Source of the DNA: Niveispirillum irakense DSM 11586
GTDB lineage: Bacteria > Pseudomonadota > Alphaproteobacteria > Azospirillales > Azospirillaceae
Direction: 5' to 3'
NCBI RefSeq assembly: GCF_000429645.1
Contig: NZ_AUCG01000004.1
Span: forward strand, 1 to 64,000
Length of the DNA: 64,000 nt
Shown: piece by piece, positions 30,063 through 37,738 of the stretch
Position numbering within the stretch: the first letter of the stretch is position 1
How the letters are laid out: every line of letters begins with the position of its first letter
The notes under the pieces: model-generated
What the model saw: only the letters and a program-made list of their open reading frames with translations
Database searches by the model: none
Told to the model about the DNA's origin: nothing
Position numbers and translations under genes: made by a program

Positions 30063-30398
30063 ATGAACTTCACCCTGACCCCGGCGGCCAGCCGTTTCAT
30101 CCGCCTGATGCTGCGCAGCGATGGCGGTCCCAGCAGCGGCTTCCGCCTGCTGCTGAGCCCCGGCGGCTGTTCCGGCCTGTCGGCCGATATCAGCGTCAAG
30201 GCCGAGCCGGAACCGGGCGATGCCATTGTCGAACGCGATGGTGTCCGCCTGTTCCTGCCGGCGCAGAGCCGGCTGCTGCTGGACGGTGTCACCATCGACT
30301 TTGCGGACAATGCCGCGCAGACCGGACTGGTCTTCCGTGAAGCGCGCACCGTTTCCTGCGGCACCGTGGCGCCGGTCGAGCTGGTTCAATTGCAATAG
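30063..30398 (+). CDS. HesB/IscA-like protein with incomplete cysteine set
   Basis: 111 residues of the A-type carrier fold (SPGGCSGLSADI, Cys36). The usual C-terminal CGC is reduced to SCGT (Cys99, then Thr101), so only two of three ligand cysteines remain. It may bind a cluster differently or act as a regulator or chaperone. It lies 14 bases after fdxN and is the second A-type protein in the window (the canonical one is at 15597). Confidence 0.85.
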   Translation: MNFTLTPAASRFIRLMLRSDGGPSSGFRLLLSPGGCSGLSADISVKAEPEPGDAIVERDGVRLFLPAQSRLLLDGVTIDFADNAAQTGLVFREARTVSCGTVAPVELVQLQ

Positions 30399-30414
30399 CG
30401 ACGGGGAAGGGACG

Positions 30415-30945
30415 ATGTCGAGCCGCCAGGCAGCCTCCGTGATGGCCGAAGCGCCAGACTTGGCCGACGCCTTGCTGGGCGGCGGCCTGCATTCTGCGGC
30501 CTACCACCATCTTTGCGCGGCAGGTGCTTCGTACCACCAGGATGCGATCGCGGAGCGACATCTATCCCTGGCGCAGGCGGCGGCTCCGGGGCACGCGGCG
30601 GTGTTGATCGCCTATTACCGCTATTATTTCTACAAGGGGCGCTTGCCGGAGGCGCTGCAGATCGCCCGGCTCTGCCTGACCAAGGCCGCCGCGGATAATG
30701 GTCTGCCGCCGGACTGGCGGCAGGTTGCCGCTGGCGACGCCGCGTTCGGCCATTATGACGCGCTGCTGCCGCGTTTCTTCCTCTTCGTGCTGAAGGGCTA
30801 TGCCTATCTCCAGATGCGGCTGGGCAATCTGGAGGAGGGGGAAGCGGCGGTGCGCAAGCTGCTGGAACTGGACCCCGCCGACAAGATCGGGGCCAGAGTC
30901 CTGCTGGGCGTCATCCAGCGCCGGGGGGAGGTCGACGATGACTGA
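30415..30945 (+). CDS. TPR-like helical protein of the nifB unit
   Basis: 176 residues, nearly all helical, with at least one clear tetratricopeptide-like pair near the C-terminus (KGYAYLQMRLGNLEEGEAAV, then KLLELDPADKIGARVLLGVI). It probably mediates protein contacts during nitrogenase maturation. The start at ATG 30415 is preceded by GGGGAAGGG. It overlaps the next gene (LRV protein) by eight bases, and such a TPR-LRV pairing suggests that they work together. Confidence 0.75.
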   Translation: MSSRQAASVMAEAPDLADALLGGGLHSAAYHHLCAAGASYHQDAIAERHLSLAQAAAPGHAAVLIAYYRYYFYKGRLPEALQIARLCLTKAAADNGLPPDWRQVAAGDAAFGHYDALLPRFFLFVLKGYAYLQMRLGNLEEGEAAVRKLLELDPADKIGARVLLGVIQRRGEVDDD

Positions 30946-31714
30946 GGTCGACGAGGCCATCGACTGGCAGGGTCGCCCTGTCTCCTGTGCCGGCTGCGAT
31001 CACGAGAAGCTTCAGGCCGAAGGGGGATGCCGCCTGCTTCATGCCTGTGTCCGCGATCGCTATGCCCGTCGCATCGACCGTTTCTTCGCCTGGAACCAGG
31101 GATTGGCATCGGCCTATCTCAAGCATCCGCATTTCGAGGTGCGGGCCATCGCCGCCAAGTTCGCCGACATCTTTTTGCTGCCGCCGCTGCTGGACGACCC
31201 GGACGAGACCGTGCGCTGGAACGCCGTGCGGCGATTGCCGAAACGCTATGCCCTGCGCCTGCGCCGGGACCCGCATCGGGAGGTCCGTATCCGCGTCGCC
31301 ACCCTGCTGGAGGAGGCGGACCTGATCCCCATGATCCATGACCCCGACTATTATGTCCGCCTGGTGCTGGCGCGGCGGGTGGGGCCGGGCCTGCTGGCCC
31401 GTCTGGTGGCTGATCCGGAACCGGAAGTCCGCCGGGCCGTGGCGCGGCGGGCACCGGTGGAATGGTTGGTCGGCATGGCCCGCGACGGCGACGCTGACGT
31501 CCGTTATGAGGCTGCCATACGGCTTCGGGAAGATCTGCTGGCAGTCCTGAAATATGACCCGGACTGGCGTATCCGGTTTGAAGTGGCCAGCCGCCTGCCA
31601 TTGCCCGGTGTCGCCGACATGGCGCGGGACGAGGATATTCTGGTGCGGGAGATGGTGGCGGCCCGCCTGTCGACCCCGGCGCGGCCATCCCTGCTTCTGG
31701 AGACGAGCCCATGA
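30938..31714 (+). CDS. LRV protein: [4Fe-4S] domain plus leucine-rich variant repeats
   Basis: 258 residues. The N-terminal cluster site is C17-x2-C20-x10-C31-x5-C37 (VSCAGCDHEKLQ, GGCRLLHAC). It is followed by about eight repeats of roughly 24 residues (LLDDPDETVRWNAVRRLP, RRDPHREVRIRVATLL, IHDPDYYVRLVLARRV and so on). This is the LRV family first described from Azotobacter vinelandii near nif genes. The molecular role is unknown; the Fe-S domain suggests redox sensing or cluster handling. It overlaps nifZ by four bases. Confidence 0.92.
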   Translation: MTEVDEAIDWQGRPVSCAGCDHEKLQAEGGCRLLHACVRDRYARRIDRFFAWNQGLASAYLKHPHFEVRAIAAKFADIFLLPPLLDDPDETVRWNAVRRLPKRYALRLRRDPHREVRIRVATLLEEADLIPMIHDPDYYVRLVLARRVGPGLLARLVADPEPEVRRAVARRAPVEWLVGMARDGDADVRYEAAIRLREDLLAVLKYDPDWRIRFEVASRLPLPGVADMARDEDILVREMVAARLSTPARPSLLLETSP

Positions 31715-32049
31715 GCAAAATTGTCCGCGACAGCGAGGTGGTGGAGATCGTTGACCCGCCCTTCTTCACCTATGGGGACAAGGTCCGGTCCCGCCGCACC
31801 ATCCGCAATGACGGCACCTATGCCGGCAAGGAGATCGGCGACATCCTGGCCCGCAAGGGGGAGGAAGGGTACGTGGTCAGCATTGGCACCTTTCTTCAGC
31901 AATTCTACATCTATGGCGTGGAATTCCTGGGCAGCGGCAACCGTGTCGGCATGAAACGCAAGGAGCTGGAAGCGGCTCAGGCGGCGGCCGACGATGACGA
32001 TCTGCCCCTGCCCACGGGATTGCCGCTGCCGGGAGGACGGGCAGCATGA
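31711..32049 (+). CDS. nifZ: NifZ (P-cluster maturation), first copy
   Basis: 112 residues with the NifZ SH3-like domain (PPFFTYGDKVRSRRTIRNDG, GTFLQQFYIYGVEFLGSG). NifZ helps the second P-cluster of the MoFe protein to mature. It overlaps both the LRV gene and the following short NifZ-like gene by ATGA, indicating coupled translation. Confidence 0.94.
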   Translation: MSKIVRDSEVVEIVDPPFFTYGDKVRSRRTIRNDGTYAGKEIGDILARKGEEGYVVSIGTFLQQFYIYGVEFLGSGNRVGMKRKELEAAQAAADDDDLPLPTGLPLPGGRAA

Positions 32050-32285
32050 TCGAACCAAGACAGCCGAAATTCCAGTGGGGCCAGCGCGTGCGCACGCTGG
32101 CGGACCTGATCAATGACGGGTCCTTCCCCGATGCCGCCCCCGACCTGCTGCTGGCCCCTGCCGGCGCCATCGGGGAGATCGTGCAGGTCGGAATGCATGT
32201 AGAGGCGAACCTGCCCGTCTATCTCGTCGAATTCCCCGACCGGCGCGTCATCGGCTGCCGGGAGGAAGAGATCGCAGCGCTTTGA
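32046..32285 (+). CDS. Second, short NifZ-domain protein
   Basis: 79 residues (IEPRQPKFQWGQRVRTLADL, GEIVQVGMHVEANLPVYLVE), again a NifZ-type domain but shorter. Tandem NifZ proteins suggest a heterodimer or different specificity. It overlaps the first copy by four bases. Confidence 0.85.
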   Translation: MIEPRQPKFQWGQRVRTLADLINDGSFPDAAPDLLLAPAGAIGEIVQVGMHVEANLPVYLVEFPDRRVIGCREEEIAAL

Positions 32286-32307
32286 CAAGGCAGGGAGGCC
32301 GGCGGCA

Positions 32308-32667
32308 ATGGGTGAGCGGGCTGTACAGGTCAATGTGGCGGTGCCGGTACAGGCCCCGCATCCCAACGAACTGGACCGGCGGCGCATCGAAAAGGCGCTG
32401 AGGGGCCGCCAGCGTTACCTCTATGTCGAGCCGACCGTGGTGCCGGTGGCCGGTGGCTATCGCGTGGAAAGCCCCTGCTGCTCGCGCAATGTCGATCCGG
32501 CCGGTGGTGTCGTTGATGTGGCACTGATCCAGTTCGGCGAAGGTGACTGGCGCTTGTACCGCAAGGATCATGCGGGCGGCACCTGGTCCTTCCACGGCAA
32601 TTATCCCCGCTTGGGTGACCTGCTGGACCTGCTGAATGTCGATGTCGACCGGCTGTTCTGGCAATGA
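32308..32667 (+). CDS. Conserved small protein, nif-linked (DUF3024-like)
   Basis: 119 residues. Visible features are an Arg-rich N-terminal helix (NELDRRRIEKALRGRQRYL), a beta-rich centre (PVAGGYRVESPCCSRNV with adjacent Cys-Cys), and YRKDHAGGTWSFHGNYPRLG. The layout resembles short DUF3024 proteins; I am not sure of the family. ATG 32308 has GGAGGCCGGCGGCA upstream. Its place in the nifZ string suggests a nitrogenase accessory role. Confidence 0.65.
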   Translation: MGERAVQVNVAVPVQAPHPNELDRRRIEKALRGRQRYLYVEPTVVPVAGGYRVESPCCSRNVDPAGGVVDVALIQFGEGDWRLYRKDHAGGTWSFHGNYPRLGDLLDLLNVDVDRLFWQ

Positions 32668-32682
32668 AGGAGGGAGCGGACC

Positions 32683-32949
32683 ATGGCTGTGACCAGCAGT
32701 GAACTGGACATGATCGAAGGGATGCTGAGCATGTCCGCGGGCGCTGATCCGTTTCCCGCCCTGCGGCGGTGTCTGCCGCATCTGGTCTGGACACGTTGCG
32801 ACGCGGCCGATGTGCTGGAGGAACCGTTCCGGTCCATCGGTCCCTTCGACTTGCATCTGCTGGATGGCAGCGATCATTGCGTGCGCCTGACGCCGGAACC
32901 GGACAGGGCCAGCGGCGTGTTGCTGGCCCGGCGGGGAGGGGTGTCATGA
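32683..32949 (+). CDS. Small acidic nif-linked protein (DUF6129-like)
   Basis: 88 residues (MIEGMLSMSAGADPFPALRR, then GPFDLHLLDGSDHCVRLTPE). It resembles short proteins of nif clusters placed with nifZ, often labelled DUF6129; that assignment is from memory of the pattern. No metal motif or membrane segment. It overlaps the DegT-like gene by four bases. Confidence 0.65.
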   Translation: MAVTSSELDMIEGMLSMSAGADPFPALRRCLPHLVWTRCDAADVLEEPFRSIGPFDLHLLDGSDHCVRLTPEPDRASGVLLARRGGVS

Positions 32950-34130
32950 CGGAATCCCCCCTGTCCCTGGTCCCCTCGGCGATGGAAGAGGAACTGATCC
33001 CCCTCAGCGATCCGGATATCACGCCCGTTGAAATGGCGGCGGTGGGGCGCGTGCTGCGCTCAGCCCACCTGGCGTCGGGAGAGGTGACGGAGGCGTTCGA
33101 AGATGCGTTTGCCCGCTATCTGGGCCGTAAATATGCAGTGGCCGTGGCCAGCGGCACACTGGGCCTGCTGATGGCGCTGCGGGCCCACGGGATCGGTCCG
33201 GGGGACGAGGTGATTGCCTCTCCCTACGGCTTCCGCGAAACACAGCACGCCATCCTGCTGTCCGGCGCGCGGCCGGTCTTCGCCGATATCGATTATTGGG
33301 CCGGCACGCTGGTGCCGGAGAAGGCGGCAGCGCGTATCACGCCGGCCACCCGCGCCATCGTCGCCGCCAACAGCAACGGCCACCCCGCCGCCTGGGCCGG
33401 GCTGCGTGCCCTGGCCGACGCCCATGGCCTGATCCTGATTGAGGATTCCAGCGAGGCCATCGGTTCCCGCTATCAGGGAAAGCTGGTGGGCAGCTTCGGC
33501 GATACGGCATTGTTCGATTTCTCCCAGCCGCTGGCGTTGAGCTGCGGGGAGGGCGGCATGGTGGTCACGGATGATGTCGACATCGCCATGGCCCTGCGCC
33601 GGCAATGCCGGCGCCGGCCGGACGAGCGCACATCCGTCGTGGTGGGGGCAACCGCCCCCTATCAGGCGCCGCTGAGTGATCTGGCCGCCGCCTTGGGTTG
33701 GGCGCAGTTGAGCCGGCTGGAGGAGATTCTGGAAAAGCGCCGGCAGGTCCAGCATCTCTATTTCCGGCATATCCAGTCGTTCGAGGGCATCAAGGACCCC
33801 TATATCGGGCCGGACGTCACAGAGGTTCACTGGTTCCTCTATCTCGTGCATCTGGGCACCCGCTTTTCAAGATCCAGCCGCGACGCCATCGTCGAGGATC
33901 TGCGGCAGGCCGATGTGGAGGCCGCCGCCTATTGCCAGCCTTTGCACCTGCAGCGCCGCTATTTCGAGCTTGGATATCGGCGCGGCGATTATTTCGTCAC
34001 CGAAAAGGTGGCGGACAGGGCCGTGGCACTGCCGTTTCACAGTCACCTTACCGAAGACCAGATCGCCTTCATCGTCACCACTATGAAGGATGCCTCCATC
34101 AATGTCGGGGCTGGGGCGGCGATCTACTGA
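32946..34130 (+). CDS. DegT/DnrJ/EryC1-fold protein lacking the PLP lysine
   Basis: 394 residues of the sugar-aminotransferase fold: AVASGTLGLLMALRAHGIGP, DEVIASPYGF, LILIEDSSEAIGS (D167), and C-terminal TEVHWFLYLVHLG. The block that normally carries the Schiff-base Lys reads ALFDFSQPLALSCGEGGMVV, so Leu196 stands where Lys is expected. It is unlikely to be a normal aminotransferase and may bind PLP without catalysis, bind another ligand, or act structurally. It is coupled to the small gene before it and precedes a ferredoxin, all within the nifB unit. ATG 32946 is preferred over a longer frame beginning at 32769. Confidence 0.85.
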   Translation: MTESPLSLVPSAMEEELIPLSDPDITPVEMAAVGRVLRSAHLASGEVTEAFEDAFARYLGRKYAVAVASGTLGLLMALRAHGIGPGDEVIASPYGFRETQHAILLSGARPVFADIDYWAGTLVPEKAAARITPATRAIVAANSNGHPAAWAGLRALADAHGLILIEDSSEAIGSRYQGKLVGSFGDTALFDFSQPLALSCGEGGMVVTDDVDIAMALRRQCRRRPDERTSVVVGATAPYQAPLSDLAAALGWAQLSRLEEILEKRRQVQHLYFRHIQSFEGIKDPYIGPDVTEVHWFLYLVHLGTRFSRSSRDAIVEDLRQADVEAAAYCQPLHLQRRYFELGYRRGDYFVTEKVADRAVALPFHSHLTEDQIAFIVTTMKDASINVGAGAAIY

Positions 34131-34153
34131 TCCAGCATGAGAAGGAGTTTGCG

Positions 34154-34462
34154 ATGTCCCTCGTCACCATCATGCCCTCTGGCAAAACCATCGACGCCGC
34201 GGAGGGCATGACCCTGCTGGCGGCGATCCTGGCCGCCGATGAGAGCCTGACCCACAAGTGCAACGGCAATGCCACCTGTGGCACCTGTCACGTCTTCGTG
34301 CAGGAGGGGCGCAAGGGCCTGACGCGCATCGCGCGGGAGGAGAATGAGAAGCTGGACAGCATCGTCGGCATCGGATCGAAGTCGCGGCTGGCCTGTCAGG
34401 CCAAGGTACTGGGAACCGAGCCGATCAAGGTGGAACTGCTGGGCTTCGCGTCCGGTTTCTGA
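34154..34462 (+). CDS. [2Fe-2S] ferredoxin of the nif region
   Basis: 102 residues with the plant/adrenodoxin-like layout C36-x5-C42-x2-C45 (HKCNGNATCGTCHVF) and C81 (SRLACQAKV). It probably serves nif or Fe-S assembly electron transfer. It is similar in kind to the nif-linked 2Fe-2S ferredoxins found near nifB or nifZ. ATG 34154 follows GAAGGAG. Confidence 0.92.
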   Translation: MSLVTIMPSGKTIDAAEGMTLLAAILAADESLTHKCNGNATCGTCHVFVQEGRKGLTRIAREENEKLDSIVGIGSKSRLACQAKVLGTEPIKVELLGFASGF

Positions 34463-34489
34463 GCAACCCCTGAACAGGAGCACAAGGCG

Positions 34490-34699
34490 ATGGAACAGGA
34501 AAATCTGATGATCCATGTCCGTTTCGCGCCGGACGGCAGCGTGACGGAAATCGGCGAGCGTCCGCCGAACCTGTCGGCGCAGGCCTGGTTCAACCTGCTG
34601 AGCGACAAGGCGCTGGGCCGTTATCAGGTCTATGCCGGTGGGCGCGGCCTGTTCCGACTGCCGCGTGAACTGGTGCAGGAACTGAAGACGGCGGCCTGA
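34490..34699 (+). CDS. Unrecognised 69-residue protein ending the nifB unit
   Basis: A short soluble protein (MEQENLMIHVRFAPDGSVTE, then SAQAWFNLLSDKALGRYQVY). I do not recognise a family. An in-frame ATG at 34508 is an alternative start. It follows the ferredoxin by 27 bases with CAGGAGCACAAGGCG upstream, and a strong hairpin follows, so it is probably the last gene of the unit. Confidence 0.65.
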   Translation: MEQENLMIHVRFAPDGSVTEIGERPPNLSAQAWFNLLSDKALGRYQVYAGGRGLFRLPRELVQELKTAA

Positions 34700-34753
34700 C
34701 GAGAGGCCGCCCCGGTTCCCGAATAATCAATACGGTGACAAAATGACCGCAAG

Positions 34754-34780
34754 GGCCGGAGGGTGTTCACCCCTCCGGCC
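34754..34780. terminator. Hairpin between convergent nifB-unit end and globin gene
   Basis: GGCCGGAGGG and CCCTCCGGCC form a 10-bp stem with a 7-base loop. The stem overlaps the last codons of the globin gene. Probably a shared terminator, though the T-run is weak. Confidence 0.6.
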
Positions 34781-35171
34781 TGTTGCGCATCCAGTCCGCC
34801 AAGGGGGTCAGGGCCTGCATGATGGCGTCGCGCGCCGGGGTGCTGGATACCGTATCCTCCAGGGCCAGACGCATACAGTGCAGCCAGGAATCCCGCTCCG
34901 CGATACCGACCGGGAAGCCCATGTGCCGCGACTTCAGGCGCGGATGGCCGCGCTCGGCGGAATAATCGCCGGGTCCGCCCATCCATTGCGCCAGATAGAG
35001 GCGCAGGACCCGCTTGGTCTCCGTCAGGTCGGGCGCATGGATCGCCCGTAATTCCCGCGCCTCGGGAAGATTGTCCATTAAATCATAGAACCGGTCCACC
35101 AGCCGGGCGATGGTGGGGGCGCCACCGATCACTTCATAGATCACCGCTTGTTGGGTTGTTTGCGTCATCAT
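34767..35171 (-). CDS. Truncated hemoglobin (group II type)
   Basis: 134 residues: YEVIGGAPTIARLVDRFYDL (helices A-B), LRLYLAQWMGGPGDYSAERG (E-helix entry), HPRLKSRHMGFPVGIAERDS (with the proximal His expected in SRHMGFP), and LADWMRNRPEG. The group II layout matches oxygen- or NO-binding truncated globins. It stands divergent from the nif-controlled suf operon and has its own sigma-54-like element, so a function in oxygen or NO protection during nitrogen fixation is likely. ATG 35171 or 35168. Confidence 0.88.
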   Translation of the reverse strand: MMTQTTQQAVIYEVIGGAPTIARLVDRFYDLMDNLPEARELRAIHAPDLTETKRVLRLYLAQWMGGPGDYSAERGHPRLKSRHMGFPVGIAERDSWLHCMRLALEDTVSSTPARDAIMQALTPLADWMRNRPEG

Positions 35172-35213
35172 GGCTCGCTCGGGGTCTGCCCATCGGGTTG
35201 CGAATAGGCAGGT

Positions 35214-35229
35214 TGCATAAAACATGCCG
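35214..35229 (-). promoter_or_regulatory. Possible sigma-54 promoter of the globin gene
   Basis: The minus strand reads CGGCATGTTTTATGCA: correct GG-N10-GC spacing but ATGCA instead of TTGCA. The NifA site at 35284 lies 55 bases upstream. Confidence 0.45.
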
Positions 35230-35283
35230 CAGGGCGGATCAGGTAACCGCCGTTGCCGACAGGGTTTTCGTCTCAAATCCCCC

Positions 35284-35299
35284 TGTCGGGATTGCGACA
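35284..35299 (+). promoter_or_regulatory. NifA upstream activator site of the suf unit
   Basis: TGTCGGGATTGCGACA, full TGT-N10-ACA, 62 bases before the suf -24 box. An inverted copy of part of it (CCGACAGGG at 35257-35265) allows a hairpin with CCCTGTCGG. Confidence 0.85.
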
Positions 35300-35361
35300 A
35301 AGTCGGATTGCCGACGTGGCCTGAATATCGAAAAGCCGCACAAACCGGGCGGATCGGCCGC

Positions 35362-35377
35362 TGGCATGGGGGTTGCT
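35362..35377 (+). promoter_or_regulatory. Sigma-54 promoter of sufBCDSU-sufT
   Basis: TGGCATGGGGGTTGCT has exact spacing with one mismatch in the -24 box, 49 bases before the sufB ATG. It makes this SUF set nif-controlled. Confidence 0.85.
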
Positions 35378-35426
35378 GTAGGGATGGGGAGCCATTCGCA
35401 TTGCCACGACCGGGATATCGATCGCC

Positions 35427-36908
35427 ATGTCCGATGTCACCATCGCCGAACGCCCCGCCGCCGGACCCGAAGACATTCTGGACAGCATCGTCCAGGGGGA
35501 GGGCTACAAATACGGGTTCTTCACGGAGATCGAGGCGGAGGAAGCGCCGCCGGGCCTGAATGAGGATATCGTCCGGTTCATCTCGGCCAAGAAGGGGGAG
35601 CCCGGCTGGCTGCTGGACTGGCGGCTGAAGGCCTTCCGACGCTGGCAGACGATGGACCCACCGGACTGGGCCAAGCTGAACATCGCCCCCATCGACTATC
35701 AGGCGGCCAGTTATTATTCCGCGCCCAAGTCCCTGAAGGACGCACCCAAAAGCCTGGACGAGGTTGATCCCGAACTGCTGAAGACCTACGAGAAGCTGGG
35801 CATTCCCCTGGGTGAACGCGCAGCCCTGGCCGGTGTGGCGGTGGATGCCGTATTCGACAGCGTGTCGGTTGCCACCACCTACAAGGACAAGCTGGGGGAA
35901 CTGGGCATCATCTTCTGTTCCTTCGGGGAGGCGGTGCGCGAGCATCCGGACCTGGTGCGCCGCTATCTGGGGTCCGTCGTGCCGGTGGCCGATAATTTCT
36001 TTGCCGCATTGAATTCGGCCGTGTTCAGCGACGGTTCCTTCGTCTATGTGCCGCCCGGCGTGCGCTGCCCGATGGAACTGTCGACATATTTCCGGATCAA
36101 TGCGGCCAAGACCGGCCAGTTCGAACGCACATTGCTGATCGCCGACAAGGGCGCCTATGTCAGCTATCTGGAGGGCTGCACCGCCCCGCAGCGCGACGAG
36201 AACCAGCTTCATGCCGCCGTGGTGGAACTGGTCGCCATGGAGGATGCCGAAATCAAATATGCCACCGTCCAGAACTGGTATCCGGGCGATGCGGACGGCA
36301 AGGGCGGCATCTATAATTTCGTTACCAAGCGCGGCGCCTGCCGCGGCGACCGCGCCAAGATCTCCTGGGCGCAGGTGGAGACGGGGTCGGCCATCACCTG
36401 GAAATATCCCAGTTGTCTGCTGGAAGGCGACCATTCAGTCGGCGCCTTCTATTCGGTGGCCATCACCAACAACCGGCAGCAGGCCGATACCGGCACCAAG
36501 ATGATCCATATCGGGCGCAATACCAGCTCGACCGTGATCTCCAAGGGCATATCGGCGGGGCGCGGCCAGAACACCTATCGCGGGCAGATCAAGGTTCTGT
36601 CCGCCGCCGATGGGGCCCGCAACTATACCCAATGTGACAGCCTGCTGATCGGCAAGTCCTGCGGTGCCCATACCGTGCCCTATATCGACGTGCGCCATCC
36701 TGGTGCCAAGGTGGAGCATGAGGCGACCACCTCGAAGATCAGCGACGAGCAGATGTTCTACTGCCAGCAGCGCGGCCTGACGGCCGAGGATGCCCTGTCG
36801 CTGATCGTCAATGGCTTCTGCAAGGAAGTGCTGAACGAACTGCCGATGGAATTCGCGGTGGAGGCGCAGAAGCTGCTGGCCGTCAGCCTGGAAGGCAGCG
36901 TGGGCTGA
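35427..36908 (+). CDS. sufB: Fe-S assembly scaffold SufB
   Basis: 493 residues. SufB features: [20 protein letters not shown] near the N-terminus, [20 protein letters not shown] in the middle, and [20 protein letters not shown] near the C-terminus. With SufC and SufD it forms the SufBC2D scaffold on which Fe-S clusters are assembled. It is the first gene of a SUF operon that lacks SufE/SufA and is driven by a NifA/sigma-54 promoter. Confidence 0.98.
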   Translation: MSDVTIAERPAAGPEDILDSIVQGEGYKYGFFTEIEAEEAPPGLNEDIVRFISAKKGEPGWLLDWRLKAFRRWQTMDPPDWAKLNIAPIDYQAASYYSAPKSLKDAPKSLDEVDPELLKTYEKLGIPLGERAALAGVAVDAVFDSVSVATTYKDKLGELGIIFCSFGEAVREHPDLVRRYLGSVVPVADNFFAALNSAVFSDGSFVYVPPGVRCPMELSTYFRINAAKTGQFERTLLIADKGAYVSYLEGCTAPQRDENQLHAAVVELVAMEDAEIKYATVQNWYPGDADGKGGIYNFVTKRGACRGDRAKISWAQVETGSAITWKYPSCLLEGDHSVGAFYSVAITNNRQQADTGTKMIHIGRNTSSTVISKGISAGRGQNTYRGQIKVLSAADGARNYTQCDSLLIGKSCGAHTVPYIDVRHPGAKVEHEATTSKISDEQMFYCQQRGLTAEDALSLIVNGFCKEVLNELPMEFAVEAQKLLAVSLEGSVG

Positions 36909-36968
36909 TCGCCCACCCGCACACATGAACCCCCAGCTTCCCGCCTTTGAACGGAAAGGATTGTCCCT

Positions 36969-37727
36969 ATGACGAATATCCTGGAAATCCGCGGCCTGCG
37001 GGCCTGCATCACGGGCGGGCGGGAGGTGCTGAAGGGCATTGACCTGACCGTGGCGCCAGGGGAGGTGCATGCCATCATGGGCCCGAACGGTGCCGGCAAG
37101 AGCACGTTGTCCAGCGTGCTGGCCGGCAAGCCCGGCTATGAGGTGACGGCGGGATCGGTGTTTTACAAGGGCGTCGATCTGCTTTCCATGCCGCCGGACG
37201 CGCGGGCGCGGGAAGGATTGTTCCTGGCCTTCCAGTATCCGGTGGAAATCCCCGGCGTGAACAACATGTATTTCCTGCGCGCCGCCCTGAATGCCGGCCG
37301 CCGCCAGCGCGGACAGCCGGAACTGGATGCCCAGCAATTCCTGAAGGCCGTCAGGGAGAAGCTGAAGCTGCTGGATATCGGTGACGACCTGTTGCGCCGC
37401 GCCGTCAATGTCGGCTTCTCCGGTGGGGAGAAGAAGCGCAACGAGATTTTCCAGATGGCCATGCTGGAACCCAATCTGGCCCTGCTGGATGAAACCGACA
37501 GCGGTCTGGATATCGATGCGCTGCGCGTCGTGTCGGACGGGGTGAACCGGCTGCGCGATCCCGGCCGGGCCATCATCATGGTCACCCATTATCAGCGGCT
37601 GCTGGACTATGTGGTGCCCGACCATGTGCATGTGCTGGCCGATGGCCGCATCGTCGCCTCGGGCGACAGGCATTTCGCGGTGGAGCTGGAACAGACCGGC
37701 TATGCCCATCTCTGTGATGCCGCCTGA
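36969..37727 (+). CDS. sufC: SUF-system ATPase SufC
   Basis: 252 residues. Walker A GPNGAGKST, SufC-specific FLAFQYPVEIPGVNNMYFLR, signature FSGGEKKRNE and Walker B LALLDETDSGLDIDAL. It powers the SufBCD scaffold. AACGGAAAGG precedes the ATG; the stop overlaps an ATG used by some sufD start options. Confidence 0.98.
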   Translation: MTNILEIRGLRACITGGREVLKGIDLTVAPGEVHAIMGPNGAGKSTLSSVLAGKPGYEVTAGSVFYKGVDLLSMPPDARAREGLFLAFQYPVEIPGVNNMYFLRAALNAGRRQRGQPELDAQQFLKAVREKLKLLDIGDDLLRRAVNVGFSGGEKKRNEIFQMAMLEPNLALLDETDSGLDIDALRVVSDGVNRLRDPGRAIIMVTHYQRLLDYVVPDHVHVLADGRIVASGDRHFAVELEQTGYAHLCDAA

Positions 37728-37738
37728 TGGAGGGGACC

